Origin: Siderastrea siderea
Lineage: Eukaryota > Cnidaria > Anthozoa > Scleractinia > Rhizangiidae
Reading direction: 5' to 3'
Assembly: GCA_964030785.1 (NCBI GenBank)
Contig: OZ034977.1
Location: 32,466,152 to 32,530,151 of the forward strand
DNA length: 64,000 nucleotides
In this document: one piece after another, positions 17,471 to 24,704 of the stretch
How the letters are laid out: the number at the start of each line of letters is the position of its first letter
How positions within the stretch are numbered: position 1 is the first letter of the stretch
The notes under the pieces: model-generated
Databases searched by the model: none
Told to the model about the DNA's origin: nothing
What the model saw: the letters and a program-made list of their open reading frames with translations, nothing else
Translations under genes and position numbers: made by a program

Positions 17471-17659
17471 TCATCGGCCTTTCTTTTTCTTCCGAGTGGT
17501 CGCTGCTTCGATGGCTTTTTTGCCACCGTAACCCGCCGCACCACCCACTGCTCCCAACGCGGCGGCTTTCCCCACAGCCATCAAGGCTGGCACGAGAGCG
17601 GCCAGAGGCAAGAGGCCGCCTCGTTGCCTTCTTCTTCGACGTGCTCTTGTCTTGGGCAT
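17471..17659 (-). CDS. Small core peptide with Arg leader, QRGG and hydrophobic Ala/Gly tail (62 aa)
   Basis: The layout is a basic leader (ARRRRR), QRGG (12-15), a hydrophobic LLPLAALVPALMAVGKAAALGAV stretch and a Lys tail (RKKKKGR). It is the same design as the 56-aa protein at 11978-12148, and it recalls adenovirus pX-type peptides in size and processing. A CATAAAAAGGG TATA-like box just upstream includes the TAA stop of the neighbouring penton gene. Confidence 0.7.
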   Translation of the reverse strand: MPKTRARRRRRQRGGLLPLAALVPALMAVGKAAALGAVGGAAGYGGKKAIEAATTRKKKKGR

Positions 17660-17689
17660 CTTTGACTGACCATCCCCCTTTTTCCCTTT

Positions 17690-18739
17690 TTATGCCTTTT
17701 TGAAGTGCAAGGTGACCAGGGTGTTGCCTTGACCAAACCTGACCAACTTATCCTCGGTGCCAGACGTTTCGGTGACTTGCATTTGAATGATTTCCACCAC
17801 TTCATTACGAAGCGGTAGGTAATGAATGTGCAACGGTTCAAAGTACATGGTACCTCTGCCTTCCCGCTTGTAATGGATTTCACGCAACAAATCGGTCACG
17901 CGATTGCCGACCATCATACTGCCTGCCACGTCCGAGTACACGTGCAACGATCGCGAGGGATCTCCCACCACTGAACGAAACGCCACATTCAAGTTGGTGA
18001 AACGCCACCCACAACTCATACTCAATCGTAAATGATCCGGTGAAAACGCACGCACCGTCCAAAAGACCGGGTTGTGTTGATCGTCGTCCACATCGTTCCA
18101 ATCGTTGTCAATGGGTTTTGTCATGTTGGGGATTTGATCCCCCATGAAGTCTTGTTGTAAGTTGGGTCCCAAAATCAACCCACTGCTAATTTTACGTAAC
18201 CATCCCATCTTGACAGCCAACTTGGTGTAGATGTACAGGGCCGGCGTGTCGGTTTTGCAATGACAGACATGGGTGTTGTCGATGATGAGATCGTCGCCTT
18301 CCCACTTGAACTTGACGTATCTGTGTTTGCCTTGATCATTGGTAAACCGGCCACCTTGAATGGCCGTTTCCTTGCGTCGTTGTTCCAAGTGAGCAATGGC
18401 AGCTTTCATGAAACTCACCCCATCTACCACCCAATCCAAATGTTGAATGTCATTGATGAGGGTTTGTGCGCTATCTCTTCGCCCGACCGTTTCCCCGTCT
18501 TTTCCACCCGGTTTGGGGTAGGTTTGGTCCCAGGTCGTCGATAGGATGTACCCATCTTTTTGCACCAACTCGTACAAATTGACGTGCGTATCCGGTAAGG
18601 AAATGGCACTCAACCCCACTTGCCATCCACCTCCTTGTAACCGTAACGGTTGAGGTAAACGAATCTTGAAGGAATTGGCTTGGTTGTTGGGAAATTCACG
18701 TCGGTTGGCATGACTGGGTAACGTCACGTAGAACGACAT
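17690..18739 (-). CDS. Penton-type minor capsid protein, copy A (349 aa)
   Basis: It begins SFYVTLPSHANRREFPNN and continues with IRLPQPLRL..GGWQVGLSAISLPD, the usual start of Polinton single jelly-roll pentons. The C-terminal half has LHVYSDVAGSMMVGNRVTDLLREI, a FEPLHIHYLPLRNEVVEII strand, and ends VTLHFK, again as in the family. This protein closes the capsid vertices. It is about as long as copy B, which lies directly upstream, and clearly related (shared HVYxDVxxSxMVGxRxTDLLREI and NEVVEI blocks). A TTTAAAAGGG promoter-like box lies in the end of copy B. Confidence 0.9.
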   Translation of the reverse strand: MSFYVTLPSHANRREFPNNQANSFKIRLPQPLRLQGGGWQVGLSAISLPDTHVNLYELVQKDGYILSTTWDQTYPKPGGKDGETVGRRDSAQTLINDIQHLDWVVDGVSFMKAAIAHLEQRRKETAIQGGRFTNDQGKHRYVKFKWEGDDLIIDNTHVCHCKTDTPALYIYTKLAVKMGWLRKISSGLILGPNLQQDFMGDQIPNMTKPIDNDWNDVDDDQHNPVFWTVRAFSPDHLRLSMSCGWRFTNLNVAFRSVVGDPSRSLHVYSDVAGSMMVGNRVTDLLREIHYKREGRGTMYFEPLHIHYLPLRNEVVEIIQMQVTETSGTEDKLVRFGQGNTLVTLHFKKA

Positions 18740-18752
18740 GTTCTCTTCTTCT

Positions 18753-19796
18753 TCACACTACCACTTCCCTTTTAAAGTGGAGGGTCAGGAGGGCATGGCC
18801 TTCGCCAAATTTCACCAGATCCCCATTGGTTTCGGCCATCTGGGTTTCCACGATTTCCACCACTTCGTTGCGTACTGGGACATATTGAATATGTCGAGGT
18901 TCAAAGTGCGTGGTGTTTTGAGGTTGGTACTTGATTTCTCGTAAGAGATCGGTGATACGACCCCCCACCATGCTGCTGGTCCCTACATCACAATACACGT
19001 GCAAAGGACGCGCCGAGGGAAATTCCAACGAAGGACGAAAGGTCTGGTTCAAATTCACAAACCGCCAAGGACACGATAGACTCAATTTCAGATAATCCCC
19101 CTCCACTTTCCAAAAGAGGGGCTTGTTGGCGGCATCGCGGACATCCGTCGGGGTGGGAATGGTGGAAATGCCTTGAAATTCTTGCAAGAGATTCGGACCT
19201 AATCGATACTGGCCGGGGGACGCTTGTTCAATCCATCCCATTCTCAGGGCCAAGGATCTGCCCCATGACACGTGCGCTACTTGTCGTTTGTAATCCACAT
19301 TGGTGGTATTCAATAACAAATCCCCTTCGGAGGTCCATTCAAACGTCGGGTATAATTTGATGCCATTGTCCTCGGTCCATTTGTTTTTGGGTTCGGTTTG
19401 TTTCGCACGGCTTTGCTCGTAACGGTACACCAGTTGATGAAAAAAGTGCGATCCCGTCGACGAGGCCAATTCCTTTCTCATATCTCGACCGTAGACAGTG
19501 AGTTCGCGACGTTGATGCCACCATCGATCGTTGCCTTGATCGTCTTGGGCATACACCCGTTCGTGCCATCGTACGTACAACAGAGGATGGGAATCACCCA
19601 CGCCTCCTTCTTCCGCGATCACGGGAATGGTGGGTAAGGATAAACTCACCATACCCACCATCCATCCTCGTCCCATAAATCGAATGGGTTTAGGCAATCG
19701 GTTTCTGAAATGATGACTCTTGTTCCCAGGAAACTCTTTGGTACTCGCATGACTCATCAACGTCACGTAAAACGAAGAGTTGGGCACCAACGTCAT
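18753..19796 (-). CDS. Penton-type minor capsid protein, copy B (347 aa)
   Basis: It is a tandem paralogue of copy A. It opens with SFYVTLMSHASTKEFPGNKSHHFRNRLPKPIRF and has the same GGRITDLLREIKY, FEPRHIQYVPVRNEVVEIV and LLTLHFKRE end blocks. The middle differs widely, as expected if the two vertices or their host-facing tops have different roles. ATG at 19796 is 3 bases from the stop of the integrase gene, so no separate promoter is evident. Reading frame is intact. Confidence 0.9.
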   Translation of the reverse strand: MTLVPNSSFYVTLMSHASTKEFPGNKSHHFRNRLPKPIRFMGRGWMVGMVSLSLPTIPVIAEEGGVGDSHPLLYVRWHERVYAQDDQGNDRWWHQRRELTVYGRDMRKELASSTGSHFFHQLVYRYEQSRAKQTEPKNKWTEDNGIKLYPTFEWTSEGDLLLNTTNVDYKRQVAHVSWGRSLALRMGWIEQASPGQYRLGPNLLQEFQGISTIPTPTDVRDAANKPLFWKVEGDYLKLSLSCPWRFVNLNQTFRPSLEFPSARPLHVYCDVGTSSMVGGRITDLLREIKYQPQNTTHFEPRHIQYVPVRNEVVEIVETQMAETNGDLVKFGEGHALLTLHFKREVVV

Positions 19797-19799
19797 TGT

Positions 19800-20960
19800 T
19801 TAGTCACGTCGTCGTCTTTTGGGTGGGCTTGTCTCTTTAGTCTTCAGTTGTCGTTTGGGGGGCCTTGTCTTTTTCCTCTGGGGTGGTTGGAGAGACGTGA
19901 CGTCTTGACTACGAATCCAACTATTGTACTTGTCGGGCCACCCTTTCCACTTGACCAACCAACGATCTTTTTGTCGCTTAAGTACCTTTTCGATGCGAAA
20001 CACCTCGGATACATGGACTTTTTGTAAATCCTCTTCATAAAACGTGCCTTGGACGGGGGTATCATCCCATTCGTGAATCTTATACGTGGGCACAGGGCCC
20101 GGGATCACCCGATGCACCACAAACACTTCTTCGGTCCAACCGGGTAAATAGCCTTTTTCAAAGGTACGATGAATCTTATTGAGACGGACACGATCCCCCA
20201 CTTTGAATGTAGGGTTTTTCTGACCTTTCAACCGTTTGGCATACAATCGTTTCCACACCGCTTCTTCGTTGTCCCATGTCACGTCTTGAGGGGGCATACC
20301 AATACTTCGATGCCGGGTGGCATTATACCCTTGCACCAACTCGGGTAAGACATCGTCAAACTGTAAGGTGTTGGCGGCGGTAAAATAACGGTACAACCGT
20401 TCTTTCAAGGTGCGGTTAAATCGTTCCACCACACTGGCTTTCGCATCCCCTTCGGTCGAAAAATGTTGAATGCCTTGCTCGTCAAGCCATCGTTGAAACG
20501 TCCGGTTGTAAAATTCTTTCCCTCGATCCGTTTGCAATCGATTCGGGTGACGTCGTCCTTGTTTCAAAATCTTGTCAAAGGCATGGACCAACGCCACCCC
20601 GGTTTTGTCTTTCAACGGTTGTACCCACGCGTACTTGGACAAGACATCCAACACCGTCAACAAGTATCGTATACCCCGATTATACTTGGCCAAGGGTTGC
20701 ACTTCCACTAAATCCGCCACCCATTGATCATCTAATCCTCCTACAATGACGGGGACGGTGGGAAAACGACGACGTCGCGGTTTATGCAAGGTATAGGCCA
20801 AATCCCGTTCCAAGACCCGTTGAGCTTTTTTCAAAGGGAGACGATGGGCTTTAGCAAACCGTTGCACGCCTCCTAAACTGCCGGGGGCTCGAGGATCGTG
20901 GTACCGATTCAACCATGGTTGGGAGACCTTTTTCTTTCGAGGGGCCATACGTTCTGGCAT
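19800..20960 (-). CDS. int: Retroviral-type integrase with chromodomain (386 aa)
   Basis: The DDE core is visible: D83 in VADLVEV, D145 in QTDRGKEF and E179 in SVVERFNRT. The N-terminal YHDPRAPGSLGGVQRFAKA and AYTLHKPRRRRFP are typical of Polinton integrases. A C-terminal chromodomain (about 320-350; FRIEKVLKRQKDRWLVKWKGWP) could steer integration to marked chromatin, and the tail is Lys/Arg-rich. Reading frame is intact. The 6-bp TSD and AG-ended TIRs are the product expected from this enzyme. ATG at 20960 lies inside the end of the previous gene. Confidence 0.96.
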   Translation of the reverse strand: MPERMAPRKKKVSQPWLNRYHDPRAPGSLGGVQRFAKAHRLPLKKAQRVLERDLAYTLHKPRRRRFPTVPVIVGGLDDQWVADLVEVQPLAKYNRGIRYLLTVLDVLSKYAWVQPLKDKTGVALVHAFDKILKQGRRHPNRLQTDRGKEFYNRTFQRWLDEQGIQHFSTEGDAKASVVERFNRTLKERLYRYFTAANTLQFDDVLPELVQGYNATRHRSIGMPPQDVTWDNEEAVWKRLYAKRLKGQKNPTFKVGDRVRLNKIHRTFEKGYLPGWTEEVFVVHRVIPGPVPTYKIHEWDDTPVQGTFYEEDLQKVHVSEVFRIEKVLKRQKDRWLVKWKGWPDKYNSWIRSQDVTSLQPPQRKKTRPPKRQLKTKETSPPKRRRRD

Positions 20961-21295
20961 TCATCCCATAAGGTCGGTATGGTGGGGACCGTGTGGGGAT
21001 GCGCCTTTTGAATGATTCGATACCATCGCCATGCCTCTGGGTGAGCTTTTAACCATAAGACAAACACCACCCATCGATACAGGTTGCGGTCGACATGGGT
21101 TTCTTCAAAGAGGTGGAGAGGATGCGTGTCCTCGGGACAAGGGGGAATGGGGATTTTAGTACCGGGTTGATGGTCATATAACACTTGGCAAAGGGTTTGA
21201 TGACATTGCCATTGCACCAGGGACAAGACAGACTCCCACGCATAACACACAGACTCCATGGTGACATTGATAAAAAATTTTATTCGTTCTCTCAT
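20909..21295 (-). CDS. Unknown Polinton protein upstream of integrase (116-128 aa)
   Basis: An ATG at 21295 directly follows the stop of the GRF gene; a second in-frame ATG at 21259 has the better context (CACCATGG) and is preceded by an AATAAAATTTTTTA stretch. The protein is Trp/His/Cys-rich (WQCHQTLCQVLYDH, IPPCPEDTHPLHLFEE, RWVVFVLWLKAHPEAWRWY). It overlaps the integrase start by 52 bases. No family is recognised. It may be a small regulatory or DNA-associated protein. Confidence 0.6.
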   Translation of the reverse strand: MRERIKFFINVTMESVCYAWESVLSLVQWQCHQTLCQVLYDHQPGTKIPIPPCPEDTHPLHLFEETHVDRNLYRWVVFVLWLKAHPEAWRWYRIIQKAHPHTVPTIPTLWDECQNVWPLERKRSPNHG

Positions 21296-22195
21296 TTAAA
21301 AGAGACCTAGACGGCCGCAGCTGATGGTCTCTAGACCTCTCTGCCAGTTGTCCACACTGTCACTGTACTTGGGGGGTGGTGGAGCTGGGGCTACCATCAT
21401 TTCTTGACGGTTCTTGAGATCTTGAATTTCTCGTAACAATTGTTTCTCATAATCTGTCAGGGGTCGATCCTCTTTCCTTTGGACTGGAGGACCAGGGATG
21501 TCCACTCCACGTTTGGGATATCCTTGAACATCACGGGTGGCTAAAGGCGATTCAGCTTGTTGGTCGGCTTTTTTGGGAGGGTTGTCATGAAACCAAGTCC
21601 AGTACTTGGGACCCAAGGGTTGATCGGCCCATCGGAAGAAGCCACACGTTTTCTTGGAACAAGTCAGAAACAACCGATCGGGGTTCTGGGTCGAATGGCT
21701 CTGTTGTAGCGTGGCGGGTTCACGGCAAAAGCATTGCAAACCACCCCACATGTCCAACACTTCTACATCAGGTTGACTATACACGGCTTTCATATACTCT
21801 AGAACTTGATCTTGTCCACAAAACAGCAAACACGGTTGCATGGGACATTTCACATACTTCCATCCCTTTTGAGATTCTCGGGCCTCCAAACGCACCTCAT
21901 GGCAAGGGCATACCATAGTGTCCACTGAACTAGCTAGGGCTCTGTCGGCTTTCGCTTGAGCATAGTCCTCCGCATTGTCATACACGGTCGTCAGAGTGAA
22001 TTGAGGTGATGGGGGTGATTGCTCCACCATGTCATTCAATTCTTTCATCATGTCTTCCACCGCAGCTCGGGTGTCTTCCACGACCTCGCAGACCACAGGA
22101 TCACAGTCCACGGGCGTCATATGTTGAATGGCCTTCTTCTTCTTCTTCTTCCCCGCAGGGTGTACGCTTGGCTTTCTCTTCCGATCGACAGACAT
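21296..22195 (-). CDS. Tandem GRF-type zinc-finger protein (299 aa)
   Basis: Two zf-GRF-like modules are visible with start at M22195. The first has CPC (C96, C98) and KCPMQPC (C117, C122). The second has CFC (C155, C157) and NPDRLFLTCSKKTCGFFRWAD (C179, C184), the classical form. GRF fingers bind single-stranded DNA in topoisomerase III, APE2 and NEIL3, so a role in replication or repair of the linear genome is likely but inferred. The frame is open to an earlier ATG at 22261. The TATAAAAAGG box at 22240-22231 lies inside that extension, so the downstream ATG is preferred. The N-terminus is Lys-rich (GKKKKKKA), like a nuclear localisation signal. Confidence 0.82.
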   Translation of the reverse strand: MSVDRKRKPSVHPAGKKKKKKAIQHMTPVDCDPVVCEVVEDTRAAVEDMMKELNDMVEQSPPSPQFTLTTVYDNAEDYAQAKADRALASSVDTMVCPCHEVRLEARESQKGWKYVKCPMQPCLLFCGQDQVLEYMKAVYSQPDVEVLDMWGGLQCFCREPATLQQSHSTQNPDRLFLTCSKKTCGFFRWADQPLGPKYWTWFHDNPPKKADQQAESPLATRDVQGYPKRGVDIPGPPVQRKEDRPLTDYEKQLLREIQDLKNRQEMMVAPAPPPPKYSDSVDNWQRGLETISCGRLGLF

Positions 22196-22230
22196 CGTAC
22201 TCAAGGTTGATTTCACCCCCACTGCCCATG

Positions 22231-22240
22231 CCTTTTTATA
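22231..22240 (-). promoter_or_regulatory. TATA box of the GRF gene
   Basis: TATAAAAAGG on the minus strand, 45 bases before the ATG at 22195. It decides between the two possible starts. Confidence 0.7.
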
Positions 22241-22259
22241 CGTTGGGCCCTTGCCTGTC

Positions 22260-22420
22260 ATTGGTCAGCTTATCCTACCCATATAAGGACGTCTCATCGT
22301 CCCATTGGTCAGCTTATTCAATCCATATAAGGACCTCTTGTCTTCCCATTGGTCAGCTTTTCCCTATCCAACGAAGGGCCTCTTGTCTTCCCATTGGTCC
22401 ATTGTCCCTATTTAAGGAGC
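22260..22420. promoter_or_regulatory. Tandem 44-bp CCAAT/CArG repeats between divergent genes
   Basis: Four ATTGGTC units start at 22260, 22304, 22348 and 22393 (spacing 44, 44, 45). Each is followed about 19 bases later by a CArG-like box. CCATATAAGG is perfect in units one and two (22279-22288, 22323-22332), degenerate in unit three (CCAACGAAGG, 22368-22377), and merged with the TATTTAAG TATA-like box of the rightward gene in unit four. Perfect CC(A/T)6GG boxes are binding sites of serum response factor. Confidence 0.75.
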
Positions 22421-22453
22421 TCCCTTGGTCACTAGATCTTCATTCTCAAAGCC

Positions 22454-23149
22454 ATGCCCCCAGACATTGACATGATCGGAGAACAAGATCTCGGTGCCTT
22501 GGAACTGCAAGTGGGTCATGGCCATGTGGTCTACACAGGGGGAGCCAAAGGTACGGATGCCCTCGTGGAAGAACATGCCAAACACTTTGGGATGCAACTA
22601 GAAGTCCTGGTCCCCCCGAACCATCCTCGAGCCACTTTCATCAGCCCTTCTACGGTGGAAGTCCTGATGCTGGCCAACCCCCATCTTCACCAGGCGGCTG
22701 AGAAACTAGGCAAACAAATGCCCAGTCATTTTTACACCCTGCAATTGCTGCAACGCAATTATCAAATTGCCAAAAAAGCCCATACGATCTATGCCTTTGG
22801 CATCTTGGAACCGGATCATAAACGTGTGAAAGGAGGCACTGGTTGGACTGTGCAATTGGCTATGGATCAAGGCAAACCCGTCTACCTGTTTGATATACCC
22901 AGTCAATCATGGTACCGCTCGGACCATTACTACCAAGTCAATGAGAATGCCGCCACCCTGGTCACTGGCAGTCAATTTGTCCCCTGGGGACCCAAAAAGC
23001 CCACCCTTCATCAAAGCAGTGCTATTGTGGGATCCCGGGATGTGGACGAGAAAACCCGAGCAGAAATTCAAGCCTTGTTCAACCGCACGTTCTGTCTACC
23101 CGAGAACATTGATCAATTACGTATGGAACTGGAAGACTTTCATTTGTAA
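22454..23149 (+). CDS. SLOG/LOG-like Rossmann-fold protein (231 aa)
   Basis: The core pattern of the SLOG superfamily (YspA/DprA/LOG-like) is present: VVYTGGAKGTDALVEEHA (25-42) forms the first strand and glycine loop; RNYQIAKKAHTIYAFG (101-116) the central helix and strand; GGTGWTVQLA (127-136) the second glycine motif; and KPVYLFD (141-147) the last strand. SLOG domains bind nucleotides or ADP-ribose-type signals and are common in conflict systems; the TRPM sensor domain is one. The viral role is unknown. Start ATG at 22454, 43 bases after TATTTAAG. The 3' UTR carries Pumilio-type elements and AATAAA near 23367. No signal peptide or TM is seen. Confidence 0.78.
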   Translation: MPPDIDMIGEQDLGALELQVGHGHVVYTGGAKGTDALVEEHAKHFGMQLEVLVPPNHPRATFISPSTVEVLMLANPHLHQAAEKLGKQMPSHFYTLQLLQRNYQIAKKAHTIYAFGILEPDHKRVKGGTGWTVQLAMDQGKPVYLFDIPSQSWYRSDHYYQVNENAATLVTGSQFVPWGPKKPTLHQSSAIVGSRDVDEKTRAEIQALFNRTFCLPENIDQLRMELEDFHL

Positions 23150-23150
23150 T

Positions 23151-23300
23151 TGTACATAGTCATTTTTAGTTTTTTTATTTTTGGAATTGTACATAGCTTT
23201 CATTTCAATTTCTTAGTTTTTATTTTTTCCCATTGTACATAGCTTTCTTTTTACTTTTTATTTTTTCAAATTGTAGATATCTTTTTTCAATTTGTACATA
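23151..23300 (+). promoter_or_regulatory. Array of five Pumilio-type elements (UGUANAUA) in the SLOG 3' UTR
   Basis: TGTACATA occurs at 23151-23158, 23188-23195, 23234-23241 and 23293-23300, and TGTAGATA at 23272-23279. They are embedded in AT-rich units with TTTTTATTTTT between them. The spacing (37, 46, 38, 21) shows irregular tandem growth of a roughly 40-bp unit. Confidence 0.65.
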
Positions 23301-23453
23301 GGTGCGCCCCACCCCGCGTGACAAAGAACACAGACCACCATTTGTAACATCAACTCTTTTAATTAAAAAATAAAAACTGACAACACTGAGTTTGCACGTG
23401 GATCATAAATAGTTGGTCTTGACGCACAGCAGCCTTGACTCACAATAAAATGT

Positions 23454-23999
23454 TCAAAGAAATAAAACACGACGCACGTGGTTTGCCCGCTCCCGTCTTC
23501 TCTCCCGCTCCTCCCGCTCCTCACTCCGCCGCTGCTCTCGCTCCCTCTCCATGTCCGCGAAATAAGCTTTGATCCGTTGCCATGGGATGCCCCCATGAAT
23601 TCTTGGCAAATAAAGTTCAAGGTCATTATCGACCTCTTTAAAATGTTCGAGGGACATGGGCCAGTGCCTTTCAAATCGGGAGCGGTGTCGCATCCGGTCC
23701 ACCCAAGGAATGATTTTGTCAACCAGGGCTCTCAGGACGGCTTCTGTGATCTGTGGATGTGGCCGGCCCTCCCGTTCTCCATTTTCCGTCCACACCATGC
23801 AGCGTAAGAACAGTTCAAAAAAGGCAGCCACGCGCTGACGGGTGAGGGGGCGCCAGGTTTCCTGCTGTCTCTCTCGCATCACTCTGGTCTGCCTCTCCAC
23901 AGCCGTTCGCTCTGGCCCCGCTCTCCTCCTCAAGTAGTCTCGTCCACCCACATTCACAGCACTGGCTAAAGAGCCCAAGGGATTTCTTGTTTCCGACAT
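23454..23999 (-). CDS. Unknown accessory protein with Arg-rich coiled tail (181 aa)
   Basis: The first in-frame ATG is 23999 (AAAATGTCGG context); the frame opens upstream without ATG. A central folded-looking segment (RVAAFFELFLRCMVWTEN, AVLRALVDKIIPWVDRM, HFKEVDNDLELYLPRIHGG) is followed by a long charged helix rich in RER/REE. TATATAAG at 24084-24077 lies about 80 bases upstream, so the leader is longer than usual here. It is transcribed divergently from the three-ORF unit. No family is recognised. Confidence 0.6.
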   Translation of the reverse strand: MSETRNPLGSLASAVNVGGRDYLRRRAGPERTAVERQTRVMRERQQETWRPLTRQRVAAFFELFLRCMVWTENGEREGRPHPQITEAVLRALVDKIIPWVDRMRHRSRFERHWPMSLEHFKEVDNDLELYLPRIHGGIPWQRIKAYFADMEREREQRRSEEREERERRRERANHVRRVLFL

Positions 24000-24257
24000 T
24001 TTTTGGAACCACCAACTGACATAAGTCACTCAGGACCGGCTCAAAGCTAAGAGTGACGCCCTGTGGCCTCGCTTGACTTATATACCCTGATTCGCGCAAT
24101 GCACCATGGGCTATCTAAGGAGGGGGGAGGGGGGTCCCCCCCACCTCTTCCCCTCCCAAAGCATGATGGGTCTTTCTCTCATTGGTCTATTCCCTCCCAC
24201 GTGACCCTTTTGTTTCTCTGTAAAAAACCCCTGTCCCATTCCATCTTTCACACTCAA
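24000..24257. promoter_or_regulatory. Inverted duplicate of the PolB/early bidirectional promoter
   Basis: Read on the minus strand this block matches 8910-9147 in order: TTTTTTACAGAGAAACAAAA, GTCACGTGGGAGGG (CACGTG at 24198-24203), ACCAAT, GGGGGGACCCCCCTCCCCC, CCATGGTGCAT and a TATA box. The rightward side ends in TGTAAAAAAC (24219-24228), 39 bases before the ATG at 24258, in place of the PolB TATA box. Confidence 0.8.
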
Positions 24258-24455
24258 ATGGATGATCCAGTCCTCAGTCCAGAAGCCCAACAAGTGATTG
24301 ATCGTCTACGAGCCTTGTTGTCTCGACTCGAAAAAGATTTGGAACAGATCCACTTCAAAGCTTCTTATTTTGAACTGCTTCGACTTCATAGTCAAAAACA
24401 TCTCAGTCGGAACGAATTGTGTTTATTAACCTTGAAACACTTCTACCGGTGGTGA
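24258..24455 (+). CDS. Small helical protein 1 of a three-ORF unit (65 aa)
   Basis: ATG at 24258 (CAAATGG). The protein is almost all helix. It shares a pattern with the next ORF: SPxAxQxIxRL, then a Leu/Lys helix, then FxELxRL, then a final ExxLL segment. The two look like tandem duplicates. Its TGA is followed directly by the ATG of the next ORF in the same frame. A role is not known; small helical proteins are often adaptors, but this is speculation. Confidence 0.65.
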   Translation: MDDPVLSPEAQQVIDRLRALLSRLEKDLEQIHFKASYFELLRLHSQKHLSRNELCLLTLKHFYRW

Positions 24456-24704
24456 ATGGGCGACAAAGCCGACAAGATCAGTCCTGACAAGATCAGTCCT
24501 GGCAAGGTCAGTCCTCAAGCCCTGCAAATCATAGAACGTTTGGGAGAGATCCGAAAGCAAATCCTTCACCTGGTCCAACCTTTACGTTACAAGCTCACTT
24601 TTCACGAACTGTGCCGACTCCGAAAAGAAGGGATCATCACCCCCGTCGAGTTTCAACTCTTGATCAATCCACTCTTTGATCCTTTCGCCGATCCTTTCGT
24701 CTGA
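24456..24704 (+). CDS. Small helical protein 2 (82 aa), paralogue of the preceding ORF
   Basis: It starts immediately after the TGA of ORF 1 (TGAATG) and in the same frame. It opens with a short repeat DKISPDKISPGKVSP, then follows the same helical pattern as ORF 1 (ALQIIERLGEI, FHELCRLRKEG, EFQLLI). Its TGA overlaps the ATG of the RING gene (TGATG). No promoter lies between them, so translation by termination-reinitiation or stop readthrough is plausible. Confidence 0.65.
   Translation: MGDKADKISPDKISPGKVSPQALQIIERLGEIRKQILHLVQPLRYKLTFHELCRLRKEGIITPVEFQLLINPLFDPFADPFV

Noticed and set aside
22261..22440. CRISPR-like array from the spaced repeats upstream of the SLOG gene
   Set aside because: Units are imperfect tandem copies with promoter motifs and no unique spacers; the host is an animal.
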